Source: Arthrobacter sp. C2
GTDB lineage: Bacteria; Actinomycetota; Actinomycetes; Actinomycetales; Micrococcaceae
Direction of reading: 5' to 3'
Assembly: GCA_024207135.1 (NCBI GenBank)
Contig: CP042428.1
Location: forward strand, 4,491,955 to 4,555,954
Length of the DNA: 64,000 bases
The notes under the pieces are model-generated. The model ran no database searches. It saw nothing but the letters and a program-made list of their open reading frames with translations, and had not been told where the DNA came from. The stretch's first letter is position 1. Each line of letters begins with the position of its first letter. Below, piece after piece: positions 44,309 through 52,782 of the stretch. The position numbers and the translations under genes are program-made.

Positions 44309-46015
44309 ATGACCGATTCCACTTCAGTGGTCACCGATACGGTGCTCCACAACCTTCCGCCCAAGCTCAAGCCGGGCACCTTGCGCATCGTGCCGCTCGG
44401 TGGCCTGGGCGAGATCGGGCGGAACATGGCCGTCTTCGAAATCGACGGCAAGCTGCTGATCGTCGACTGCGGACTGCTCTTCCCCGAGGAGCACCAGCCG
44501 GGCGTGGACGTCATCCTGCCCGATTTCAGCTACATCAAGGACCGCCTCGACGACGTGGTCGGCCTCGTGCTCACCCACGGGCACGAGGACCACATCGGTG
44601 CCGTGCCGTACCTGCTGCGCCTGCGCGGGGACATCCCGCTGATCGGCTCGCGCCTGACCCTCGCGCTGATCTCGGCCAAGCTGGAGGAGCACCGCATCAA
44701 GCCGGTGCTGCGCCAGGTGGTCGAGGGCGACGTGGAGACCTTCGGCCCGTTCGAGACCGAATTCATCGCCGTCAACCACTCGATCCCGGACGCGCTTGCC
44801 GTGTTCATCCGCACGGATGCCGGCAACGTGCTGCACACCGGCGACTTCAAGATGGACCAGTTGCCGCTGGACGGCCGCATCACCGACCTGCGCCACTTCG
44901 CCCGCCTGGCAGACGAGGGCGTTGATTTGTTCATGCCCGACTCCACCAACGCGGACGTCCCCGGCTTCACCACCGCCGAGAAGGAAATCGGCCCGGTGCT
45001 CGAGGCCCTCTTCGGCCGGGCGCGCAAGCGCATCATCGTCGCCTCGTTCTCCTCGCACATGCACCGCGTGCAGCAGGTCATCGACGCCGCCCAGGTGCAC
45101 GGCCGCAAGGTCGCCTTCATCGGCCGCTCCATGGTGCGCAACATGACCATCGCCGAGAAGCTTGGCTACCTGCACATCCCTGCCGGGATCCTGGTGGACA
45201 TGAAGAACGTGGACAAGCTGCCGGACAACAAGGTCGTGCTGATGTCCACCGGTTCGCAGGGCGAGCCGATGGCCGCGCTCTCGCGCATGGCCACCGGCGA
45301 CCACCGCATCCAGGTGGGCCCGGGCGACACCGTCATCCTGGCCTCCTCGCTGATCCCGGGCAACGAGAACTCGGTGTTCCGCGTGATCAACGGCCTGATG
45401 CGCCTGGGCGCGGACGTGATCCACAAGGGCATGGCCAAGATCCACGTCTCGGGCCACGCCTCGGCCGGCGAGCTGCTGTACTGCTACAACATCCTGCAGC
45501 CGCTGAACGTGATGCCGGTGCACGGCGAGACCCGCCACCTGATCGCCAACGCCCGCCTGGCCGCCCAGTCCGGCGTGCCGGCGGAGAACGTGCTGCTCAC
45601 CGAGGACGGCTCGGTCGTGGACCTGCGGGACGGCGTGGCCAAGCTCGTGGGCCAGGTCGACTGCGGGTTCGTGTACGTGGACGGCTCCAAGGTCGGCACC
45701 ATCACCGACGAGGACCTCAAGGACCGCGTCACGCTGGCCGAAGAGGGCTTCATCTCGATCATCTCGGTGATCAACCGCCAGACCGGCAAGCTGATCTCCG
45801 GCCCGGAGATCCACGCCCGCGGCGTGGCCGAGGACGACAAGGTCTTTGAAGAGATCAAGCCGAAGATCGCCGAAGCCATCGAGGACGCGGTGCGCAACAA
45901 CCCGACGCACACCACGGCCCAGCTGCAGCAGATCGTCCGCCGGGTCATCGGCTCGTGGGTGTCGCGCAAGCTGCGCCGCAAGCCCATGATCGTTCCGGTC
46001 GTGCTCGAAGCCTAG
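44309..46015 (+). CDS. rnj: Ribonuclease J
   Basis: A 568-residue metallo-beta-lactamase/beta-CASP ribonuclease with 5'-3' exo- and endonuclease activity in mRNA decay and rRNA maturation. Metal motif: LTHGHEDHIGAVPYLLR. Later LHTGDFKMDQLPLDG, MPDSTNADVPGF and the beta-CASP SFSSHMHRVQQ and STGSQGEP, ending in the C-terminal domain. GAAAGGT precedes the start. The last about 90 bp have a degenerate second copy at 50178-50265. Confidence 0.97.
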   Translation: MTDSTSVVTDTVLHNLPPKLKPGTLRIVPLGGLGEIGRNMAVFEIDGKLLIVDCGLLFPEEHQPGVDVILPDFSYIKDRLDDVVGLVLTHGHEDHIGAVPYLLRLRGDIPLIGSRLTLALISAKLEEHRIKPVLRQVVEGDVETFGPFETEFIAVNHSIPDALAVFIRTDAGNVLHTGDFKMDQLPLDGRITDLRHFARLADEGVDLFMPDSTNADVPGFTTAEKEIGPVLEALFGRARKRIIVASFSSHMHRVQQVIDAAQVHGRKVAFIGRSMVRNMTIAEKLGYLHIPAGILVDMKNVDKLPDNKVVLMSTGSQGEPMAALSRMATGDHRIQVGPGDTVILASSLIPGNENSVFRVINGLMRLGADVIHKGMAKIHVSGHASAGELLYCYNILQPLNVMPVHGETRHLIANARLAAQSGVPAENVLLTEDGSVVDLRDGVAKLVGQVDCGFVYVDGSKVGTITDEDLKDRVTLAEEGFISIISVINRQTGKLISGPEIHARGVAEDDKVFEEIKPKIAEAIEDAVRNNPTHTTAQLQQIVRRVIGSWVSRKLRRKPMIVPVVLEA

Positions 46016-46022
46016 GTTTCAG

Positions 46023-46071
46023 ACACGTGTACCCCGCATCGGCCTTGCCGGTGCGGGGTACACGTGTTTTT
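46023..46071 (+). terminator. Strong terminator after rnj
   Basis: ACACGTGTACCCCGCA pairs perfectly with TGCGGGGTACACGTGT, 16 bp, followed by Ts. Confidence 0.92.
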
Positions 46072-46239
46072 GCGGGGCATCCCTTGCTCCGAGGCGACCC
46101 GAACCGTTGGGCGCGTGACGGCGGGTGCCGTCGTGCGAGGCGGATGGCGGAAGTTCCGCCCGGCACGGCAGCCGCGGTGTCCGGGCCCGGCCGGGCCCGG
46201 AGACCGCGCGGTTGCATCACTGCGGCGGACGCCTCGGTG

Positions 46240-47556
46240 TCAGGTTGCCGAGACGCCGAGCTCGCTATTACCAACGGGAACGTCCCGCCGCGCCCGGGGG
46301 ATCAGCAACACCGCGACCAGGCCCAGTGCCGCGGCCAGCAGGAACGAATAGAAGTTCCACTCGAAACCCAAATCGGAATCAAGGATGAGCCCCACCATGA
46401 GGGGTGCCACCACGGCGCCAAGCCGTCCCACGCCGAGGGTGATGCCCACGGCGGTCCCTCGGGCCCAGGCCGGGAAGTATTCCGCGGCGTAGCCGTTGAC
46501 CAGGATCTGCGTGCCGATCGAGCCCAGCCCGGCCAGGGCCACGAAGGCATAGAGCAGCCACGCGGTTGGCTGCAGGCTCAGGCCCACCAGGGTGATAACC
46601 GCGGCGGCGAATGCCATCGTCACCGCGATCCGCGAGCCCAGCTTGTCGGCCACGAACGCGGTGGCCACGCTGCCGAGAACGGCACCCAGATTGAGCACGA
46701 GCAGGAAGCTGATCGCGGAACCCAGCGGATAGCCCGCCGAGCGCATGATCTGCGGCAGCCAGGTGTTCAGGCCGTACACCAGCAGCAGCCCGGCGAACGA
46801 AGCGATCGAGAAAAGTGCCAGTGGCCGCAGCCGGCCCTGGCCAACCAGGTAGCGCAGCACGGCGGTGCGCTGCGATCCTCCCGCCGGCGGGGTGGCCGCA
46901 GGGGCAAGTCCGTAGGTGCCGGCAAGGTGCTCCGCGCGCCGGGTTTCGCCGCGCCTGAGCAGGTAGGTCATGGATTCGGGCAGGTGCCTGGCGAGCACCG
47001 GCACCAGGATGAGGGCGGGCACGGCGCCGAAGGCGATCAACCACCTGAAGCCCAACGGCTCCAGGAACGCGAGGGCCAGGAGTGCCGCAATCACCCCGCC
47101 GACCGAGTAGCCGACGAACATCAAGGCGTTGTAGAGCTGTTTCCTCCCATTCGGCGCGTATTCGACGGTCAGGGCGATGGCGGTCGGCATGACGCCTCCC
47201 AGGCCGAGTCCGGCCAGCAGCCGGGACAGGCCGAATATTTCCGGGCTCGGGGCCACGGCGCTCACCAGGGTCAGGGCGCTGAACCAGATCGTGCTGACCA
47301 GCATGACCCGGCGCCGGCCGAAGGCGTCCGAGAGCATGCCGACCAGCAGGGCGCCGACCAGCATGCCGAGGGTGGTGAGGCTGCCGATAATGCCCAGCTC
47401 GCTGGCTTCGAGTCCCCACGGCGCATACTCGAGGAGCACGGGGACGATGGCGCCGAAGACCATCAGGTCATAGCCATCCAGGACGATGACTGCGAAGCAC
47501 AGGGCGACGACCAGCAGCGGTGAGCGCAAGCGGACGGCGGGCGGGGTTGGATTCAT
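46240..47556 (-). CDS. MFS transporter, aromatic acid:H+ symporter (AAHS) type
   Basis: A 438-residue carrier with twelve helices. AAHS hallmarks: IVLDGYDLMVFGAIVPVLL in helix 1 (essential Asp residues), GMLSDAFGRRRVMLVSTI between helices 2 and 3, and a similar motif FVADKLGSRIAVT after helix 8. Relatives carry benzoate, hydroxybenzoates or protocatechuate. AAGGAA precedes ATG 47556. It follows the FAD monooxygenase gene on the same strand, so the pair would take up and hydroxylate an aromatic acid. Confidence 0.92.
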   Translation of the reverse strand: MNPTPPAVRLRSPLLVVALCFAVIVLDGYDLMVFGAIVPVLLEYAPWGLEASELGIIGSLTTLGMLVGALLVGMLSDAFGRRRVMLVSTIWFSALTLVSAVAPSPEIFGLSRLLAGLGLGGVMPTAIALTVEYAPNGRKQLYNALMFVGYSVGGVIAALLALAFLEPLGFRWLIAFGAVPALILVPVLARHLPESMTYLLRRGETRRAEHLAGTYGLAPAATPPAGGSQRTAVLRYLVGQGRLRPLALFSIASFAGLLLVYGLNTWLPQIMRSAGYPLGSAISFLLVLNLGAVLGSVATAFVADKLGSRIAVTMAFAAAVITLVGLSLQPTAWLLYAFVALAGLGSIGTQILVNGYAAEYFPAWARGTAVGITLGVGRLGAVVAPLMVGLILDSDLGFEWNFYSFLLAAALGLVAVLLIPRARRDVPVGNSELGVSAT

Positions 47557-47594
47557 GGGGTTCCTTGGCGATTGGGGGCTGGTGCGGGGAGCCG

Positions 47595-48818
47595 TTAGGC
47601 CGAGGCGGGCTGAAGGCTTCGGGCTGCCTGGTACTCGTGGATCCAGGCCAGGTGGCGTTCCCAAGCGTCCGGCGCGGCAAGGCGGGCGTTCCTGGCATCG
47701 GCGCGCGGGCCGTCGGGCAGGTGCAGGACGTCGCCGGTCGTGGCCGAGGCGATCTGGACCCGGCGGGTCCGATCGATGCGCACGTCCTGGTAGCGCTGCC
47801 GGGCGGCGTCCCAGCCGGAACCGTCTTCCAGGCCCTGGATCAGGCAATCGGCCAGGACGATGGCGTCTTCGATGGACTGGTTCGCGCCCTGCCCGTGGTG
47901 CGGAACCAGGGCATGGGCGGCATCGCCCATGAGTGTCACCCGCCCGCGGCTCCATTGGTGCAGCGGCGGACGCTGGAACAGCGCCCAGCGGTCCCCGGTC
48001 GGTGCGGCGCCGATCATCTGCTGCACGGCCGGATGCCAGCCCTCGAATGCCTTGAGGTGGGCTCCTTCCTCGTCGGCCGTGGCCCAGGCCGGGCCCTCCC
48101 ACGGTCCGCCATGGCGGCGGACCAGCAGGTAGTTCTGCTCGCCGCTGCCGATCGGGTAGTGCAGCAGGTGGCCGCCGGGTCCCATCCAGAACTGGATGGC
48201 CTCCGGATCGGGAAGGTCCGCCACGGCCTCGGGGGAGACGATCCCGCGCCATCCGGAGGAGCCGGAGAACTGGGCATCGTCGTATCCCACGACGTGGCGG
48301 CGCAACGTCGACCGGGCACCGTCCGCGCCGATCACCAGGTCGGCCTCGACGATGTCGCCGTCGTTGAAATGCAGCCGCACGGCATCGGCGGTTTCCTCGA
48401 TCCGCACGCATTCCTTGGACAGGTGCAGGCCCTGGCCGCCGAGGCGGTCCACCAGCAGCTTCTGCAGATCCGCGCGGTGGATCCCGTAGTACGGCGCACC
48501 GCAGGCTGCCTGGTATTCGTCGCGCGAGGAGATCCGGCCGATCACCCGGCCGTCGCGGCCGTCGCGGAACACCAGCCCGTCCACGCTGGCCGAGGCGGCG
48601 GCCAGGCCGGCCCCGATGCCGGTGCGCTCATCGAGGTAGCGGGTCGCGTTGGCCGAGAGCGCGACGGCCGCGCCGACCTCCCGAAGTTCGGACACCCGGT
48701 CGAAGACCAGCGGATCCAGGCCGCGGCGTCGCAATTCGATGGCAAGCGTCAGTCCGCTGATGCCGGCGCCGATGATGGCAATGCGGCGGCCGCGCGGCTG
48801 GTTGATGGTGGTGTGCAT
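47595..48818 (-). CDS. FAD-dependent aromatic-ring monooxygenase
   Basis: A 407-residue class A flavoprotein hydroxylase, close in style to 3-hydroxybenzoate 6-hydroxylase or salicylate hydroxylase. N-terminal FAD-binding GxGxxG in IAIIGAGISGLTLAIELRRR, the DG motif in LVIGADGARSTLR, and the GD motif in VTLMGDAAHALVPHHGQGAN. GAAGGG precedes the start. It would insert oxygen into an aromatic acid brought in by the downstream transporter. The exact substrate cannot be told, and no ring-cleavage dioxygenase is in the window. Confidence 0.92.
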   Translation of the reverse strand: MHTTINQPRGRRIAIIGAGISGLTLAIELRRRGLDPLVFDRVSELREVGAAVALSANATRYLDERTGIGAGLAAASASVDGLVFRDGRDGRVIGRISSRDEYQAACGAPYYGIHRADLQKLLVDRLGGQGLHLSKECVRIEETADAVRLHFNDGDIVEADLVIGADGARSTLRRHVVGYDDAQFSGSSGWRGIVSPEAVADLPDPEAIQFWMGPGGHLLHYPIGSGEQNYLLVRRHGGPWEGPAWATADEEGAHLKAFEGWHPAVQQMIGAAPTGDRWALFQRPPLHQWSRGRVTLMGDAAHALVPHHGQGANQSIEDAIVLADCLIQGLEDGSGWDAARQRYQDVRIDRTRRVQIASATTGDVLHLPDGPRADARNARLAAPDAWERHLAWIHEYQAARSLQPASA

Positions 48819-48922
48819 GGAAAACCCTTCCGGGGGAGATGGTGCTGGTGCGTTCCCTCAACCCTAGGCAGCGGTGATCTGGAGCACAGCGGCATGCGGT
48901 AGGACTTCCCGCACACCTTTTC

Positions 48923-48966
48923 CGACACCGTGTCGCAATGGATGCGAGGGGGGCGTCGGCGCCGAC
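48923..48966. promoter_or_regulatory. Two palindromes in the monooxygenase/pucR divergent region
   Basis: CGACACCGTGTCG (48923-48935) and GTCGGCGCCGAC (48955-48966) are perfect palindromes. The second abuts the pucR -10 box. Both are good candidate sites for the PucR regulator. Confidence 0.6.
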
Positions 48967-48967
48967 C

Positions 48968-48973
48968 TAGAAT
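48968..48973 (+). promoter_or_regulatory. -10 box of leaderless pucR-type gene
   Basis: TAGAAT six bases before ATG 48980. Confidence 0.6.
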
Positions 48974-48979
48974 GGGCGG

Positions 48980-50158
48980 ATGAATCGCATGCCCGAGCTC
49001 CACGACGCACTCCAGGACCTGTCCGAAGCCCTGGACCGGCGCCTGGTGCTGCTGGACCGCAGCATGCGGGTGGTCGCCTATTCAATCCACGAGTCCCCGG
49101 AGGACCGGTTGCGGCTCTCCCGCATCCTGGCCCACAGCGACGCGTGGGACATCCCCGCCACCGGGGGCAAGGACGGCGCCCTGCGGAAGGTGGACGGCGT
49201 CGGACCGGTGGTGATGCATCGGCTGCTGCGGGCCGACCGGCACATCGTCGGCCACCTGATGCTGGCCCCGCTGGATGGCGCGGATCCGGTGGGCGTCGTC
49301 GCCGGGGACCAGCTCGGCCGCATCGGCGAGCTCATGGAGGCACGCGACTCGAGCGCCAGGGCACGGCTGGCCCGCTCGGGTTCCCTGGCCGTGGACCTCG
49401 TTTCCGAGGAGGGTGAACGGCGCCGGGAAGCAGCGGCCAAGCTGCTCGGCGAGGACATCCTCGGGGTCTCCGCGCACTACTGCGCGGTGGCGATCGGCCC
49501 CGGGAACCGGGAGACCACGCCGGCGGCCCTCGGGCGGGTGGAGCAGGCGGTCGCCGAGACCATCCGGTTCGTCAACGACACCTCGACGGCCAGCGTGATC
49601 GGCGGCGTGACCGACGACGGCGGCGGCGTGCTGATTTTTCCCCGTCCCGTGGTTGCCCCTCGCCTGGCCCGAATTCTGACCCGTCCCCGGCTCGCTCCGG
49701 CACGGGCCGGCATCGGTCCGCTGGCACCCCTGGACGGCCTGCGTGATTCCTACCGGCGCGCGGGCTGGGCACTGCGCGCCGGCAGCCTGGCGCCGGCCGA
49801 CCACCCCGTGGCGGTCCACTTCTCCGACACGGGAACCGACGGCATACTGGCCGCCTTGCCGGTGGACGGCCTCGGGCCGCAGGATTTGCCGGCCCCGGTG
49901 CGGAACATCCTGCAGGACGGGAAGACCCGTTCCTGGGCGCCCACGCTGGAGACCTTCCTCGACAGCGCCGGGGACATCCAGCGCACCGCGCAGGTGCTCA
50001 ACGTGCACCGGTCCACCATCTACTACCGGCTGGATCGGCTCGGCGAAGTGGCGGGCGTTGACCTGCGGCTGGGCGCGGTGCAGCGCGATCTGCACGTGGG
50101 ACTGCGGCTTGCCAGGCTGTCCGGGTTCCTGGACATACCCGCCGCATCGCGGTCGTGA
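48980..50158 (+). CDS. PucR/CdaR-family transcriptional regulator
   Basis: A 392-residue regulator. The C-terminal HTH_30 is clear: SAGDIQRTAQVLNVHRSTIY, then YRLDRLGEVAGVDLRLG. The N-terminal and middle parts fit the sensor and GGDEF-like regions of the family (RLVLLDRSMRVVAYSIHESP). Such proteins activate or repress catabolic genes in response to their substrate. It is divergent from the monooxygenase/transporter pair and is their likely regulator. Confidence 0.92.
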   Translation: MNRMPELHDALQDLSEALDRRLVLLDRSMRVVAYSIHESPEDRLRLSRILAHSDAWDIPATGGKDGALRKVDGVGPVVMHRLLRADRHIVGHLMLAPLDGADPVGVVAGDQLGRIGELMEARDSSARARLARSGSLAVDLVSEEGERRREAAAKLLGEDILGVSAHYCAVAIGPGNRETTPAALGRVEQAVAETIRFVNDTSTASVIGGVTDDGGGVLIFPRPVVAPRLARILTRPRLAPARAGIGPLAPLDGLRDSYRRAGWALRAGSLAPADHPVAVHFSDTGTDGILAALPVDGLGPQDLPAPVRNILQDGKTRSWAPTLETFLDSAGDIQRTAQVLNVHRSTIYYRLDRLGEVAGVDLRLGAVQRDLHVGLRLARLSGFLDIPAASRS

Positions 50159-50177
50159 CGTTCGCGGATCCCGCCTC

Positions 50178-50265
50178 CGCAGCTCGTCCGCCGGGCCATC
50201 GGCGCGTGAGTGTCGCGCAAGCCGTGCCGCAGGGCCATGATCGTTCCGGTCGTGCTCGAAGCCTC
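50178..50265 (+). pseudogene. Degenerate second copy of the rnj 3' end
   Basis: About 87 bp align without gaps to the last codons of rnj (45926-46013) with about eight mismatches. The last 30 bp are identical and end at the same point as the rnj reading frame (MIVPVVLEA). One mismatch turns the Trp codon into TGA, and the terminator is missing, so this copy is non-functional. Confidence 0.88.
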
Positions 50266-50653
50266 AGCACTCCCATGCTGTTCGCGCGTCGTCGTGACGA
50301 TGGCGCAGGATGCCTTGTCTCCGGCCCCGGGCGCATTTGAGGGGTTCGCTTCCCGATCGTGGGCCATTCCCGTTCCGCGGGCACCGCTTTCCGGCCACCG
50401 CAGCTGCGCCCGGACGTTCCGGGTCCGCGCCAGCCAAGGGCGGGGAACGAAGCCATTCCGGGGAAGGACGAAAGGGCACCCAGGTAACATGGGGGATGGT
50501 TTCCGGCCCATTGGCTCGTGGTCCGACCGTACCTGGACGAGCCGTCGGCAGGCCTGCGGGTGGCACGCGACGGTGGTACACAGACGACAGCCGCCACACC
50601 GTCGGAAGGCTCGGCACCTGCGTTTCTCGGCGAATCCAGATCACATCCTGGGT
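50266..50653. other. Gene-free stretch after the rnj remnant
   Basis: About 390 bp with no supported gene or clear structure. Confidence 0.45.
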
Positions 50654-50659
50654 TAGGGT
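50654..50659 (+). promoter_or_regulatory. -10 box of a leaderless small gene
   Basis: TAGGGT six bases before ATG 50666, same pattern as the confirmed leaderless genes. Confidence 0.4.
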
Positions 50660-50665
50660 GGGCGC

Positions 50666-51088
50666 ATGGGCGCATCAGAAAGATCCCGCACGCTGTATCA
50701 GCCAGCCGAGCTGGGCCGCGGGTCCGCCGAAGTCACTTGTCGTGGCGGTGAGTCCCTGGTTCCGATGCCAGCAAGCGCCGACCGGGCGCGCACTTCACTC
50801 CCGGAACTCGCCGTCCAGCTCGTTGCCGTATCGACGGACCCGGAGGGGACGCCTGTCGGCCGCAAGGCTGTCCGCTACCCGTGCATGCCCGCCCTGGGTC
50901 CCGCCGGCCAGGACACCCGCGCCCGCGATGTCTTGACGGCCGCACGTGCATCGCGGGCCACGAACGAATCTCATCGGCCCGTTGCAGAGCCGACGTCCCG
51001 GCATGAAGCCGCCAGTGCCTCTGCGGCCGGCCTGGGCAAGGCTCGTGTCGAATGGCTTGAAGACGCTGAAACAATTGGGCGTCCCTGA
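50666..51088 (+). CDS. Possible small hypothetical protein
   Basis: A 140-residue frame with GC-rich third positions and a leaderless-type -10 box before its ATG. It starts MGASERSRTLYQPAELGRGS and has a basic middle part. No family is recognised. It may be a chance frame; the promoter match is the main reason for listing it. Confidence 0.35.
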   Translation: MGASERSRTLYQPAELGRGSAEVTCRGGESLVPMPASADRARTSLPELAVQLVAVSTDPEGTPVGRKAVRYPCMPALGPAGQDTRARDVLTAARASRATNESHRPVAEPTSRHEAASASAAGLGKARVEWLEDAETIGRP

Positions 51089-51109
51089 ACGGGACCACCC
51101 TTCAACCAC

Positions 51110-52363
51110 ATGTCGGTGCCCCGAACGAAACGAGACCGGATGCTCGCCCGCAATACCACCTGGATGGTCCTCCCGCTGGTTCTGGGGCTGGGACTGGCCA
51201 CGGCCGGGTGCGGCCAGCTTGGTGCCCAGCCGCTGAAGAAAAACGTTGTAGTTGGCAGCGAATTAAGCCTTGACGGCAGCATCGCCGCCATTTACCTCAG
51301 CCGTCAAGCCCGTGAATTCCGTGAGTCCGGACCCAACGGCTACCTCGTCCTGGTCGACGGGCAGGGCGAGATCAAGGCCCTGGAGACCTCGGGCATGGAC
51401 AATGCCCAGACCGACTGGTCGGAACACGGGCTGGTGTTCGCCGACACCGCCAACGACTACCACCTGCAAGACGGGCTCCACACCACGCCCAGCGTCAAGA
51501 CCGACTACCAGCAAGCCATGTCGGGCTCCGGCGCCGGAAGCTCGCTCGGACTCTACAACGACGGCTTCAACGAGACGGGATACACCGAGCAGGCCGTCGG
51601 AACCTCTCCGGACGGGGCCGTCCTTTACGACGTCGAGGGCTACTACCAAGTCACCGGGTTTTGCGACGGAACGCTCTTTGGGTTGGCGGAGCCATCCGGT
51701 GCGTATGCCAGGGAGGCCGGGCTATCCGGCCACGAATCTGTCGGAACCTACGCCTTTCGCAGCCTGATGCTCAGCAGGCTCAGCGGCACCCCCTCCGGTG
51801 CCGAGCGCGTCATCGGCATTCGAACGGTCGACGAAAGCTCACAGGATGCGACGGATGCCCCATGCGTCGAGGGGAGACTGCACCATTTGGCATCCACCTA
51901 CGACGCCGGGGGAACCGCCACCCCGGTCATCCGCTCTTGGGACGTTGAAACAGCCACCTTCACGCAGCATGAGATTGTCCTTTCCCCGGAAGCGCAGGCC
52001 CTCGAGAACGGGGACTACGGTTTCGAAATGCATGGCTATTCCCGGGATTCGGTGCGGGAAAGCAACCTGGACTGGGTCGCTGTTGACGGGCGGGTGATGT
52101 CCACCAACCTTGAAACGGGCCGCACCAAGGTCCTCTTCGCCGTTGCCGTGGACGACTATGACGTCGCTTCGTCGCAACGTTCAGTCGAATTCACTCCCAC
52201 TTCGCTTGCCGTTGTCACTTCGAGCCAAGACGGGAAGGCCGTTTCATTCGTCCAGTACGACAGGTACACGGGAGAGGAATTGCGCCGCTTCGATCTGCCG
52301 GATGTCGCCAAGGCGCTCAACACCGGACTGGTGCTCACGGACCTTGCGGTGCGCCCCGACTGA
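51110..52363 (+). CDS. Hypothetical lipoprotein, possibly beta-propeller-like
   Basis: A 417-residue exported protein: WMVLPLVLGLGLATAGC is a signal peptide with a lipobox (LATAGC). The mature part is soluble, acidic and built of repeated strand-rich segments (GYLVLVDGQGEIKALE, AVLYDVEGYYQVTGF, TPVIRSWDVETATFT), which suggests a beta-propeller. The start is either ATG 51110 or ATG 51140; neither has a good ribosome site. GC is lower than in ftsK, which may mean it is acquired. Function unknown. Confidence 0.72.
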   Translation: MSVPRTKRDRMLARNTTWMVLPLVLGLGLATAGCGQLGAQPLKKNVVVGSELSLDGSIAAIYLSRQAREFRESGPNGYLVLVDGQGEIKALETSGMDNAQTDWSEHGLVFADTANDYHLQDGLHTTPSVKTDYQQAMSGSGAGSSLGLYNDGFNETGYTEQAVGTSPDGAVLYDVEGYYQVTGFCDGTLFGLAEPSGAYAREAGLSGHESVGTYAFRSLMLSRLSGTPSGAERVIGIRTVDESSQDATDAPCVEGRLHHLASTYDAGGTATPVIRSWDVETATFTQHEIVLSPEAQALENGDYGFEMHGYSRDSVRESNLDWVAVDGRVMSTNLETGRTKVLFAVAVDDYDVASSQRSVEFTPTSLAVVTSSQDGKAVSFVQYDRYTGEELRRFDLPDVAKALNTGLVLTDLAVRPD

Positions 52364-52452
52364 CCGGTTGCCACTCACGGGAGCACACCGGGAACGCAAG
52401 ACGGTACCTGCGACCCATTGCTTCGAGTCCGAAGCCACCGAAGACCCGGGGC

Positions 52453-52689
52453 ATGGACAGGATTTCGAACGAGTTTCTGCGCTTCACCCTCTCCGTGGCC
52501 GGGTTCGACCTGTTGCTGGGCCAATTCCTGCTTCCGGTCATCGCCTCGGAAACGGGCAGTCGGTTCCCCAAGGTCGGACACCTGGTGCTGCTGAGGGTGG
52601 TGATGCGCGGGCTGCTCACCGATGCCATCGCCATCCGCCAGGAGCCCGACGCCCCCATCGGCGCCCGGGCTGCTGCGGGACCCGCCTGA
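52453..52689 (+). CDS. Short membrane-like protein, possible DUF2975 remnant
   Basis: A 78-residue frame: EFLRFTLSVAGFDLLLGQFL, then LPVIASETGSRFPKVGHLVL and a hydrophobic RVVMRGLLTDAIAI. It resembles the first two helices of DUF2975 membrane proteins, which are normally about twice as long and paired with an HTH gene. Here it ends early, so it may be a truncated remnant. Confidence 0.4.
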   Translation: MDRISNEFLRFTLSVAGFDLLLGQFLLPVIASETGSRFPKVGHLVLLRVVMRGLLTDAIAIRQEPDAPIGARAAAGPA

Positions 52690-52770
52690 AAACCCGGCCT
52701 GTGACGATTCTCCACCGCCCCGGTTCCCCGTCGAACCGTGTAAATTCAGGGTTCGGACACCCGTGGGCGA

Positions 52771-52776
52771 TACCCT
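52771..52776 (+). promoter_or_regulatory. -10 box of leaderless ftsK
   Basis: TACCCT six bases before ATG 52783. Confidence 0.6.
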
Positions 52777-52782
52777 AGAGCC

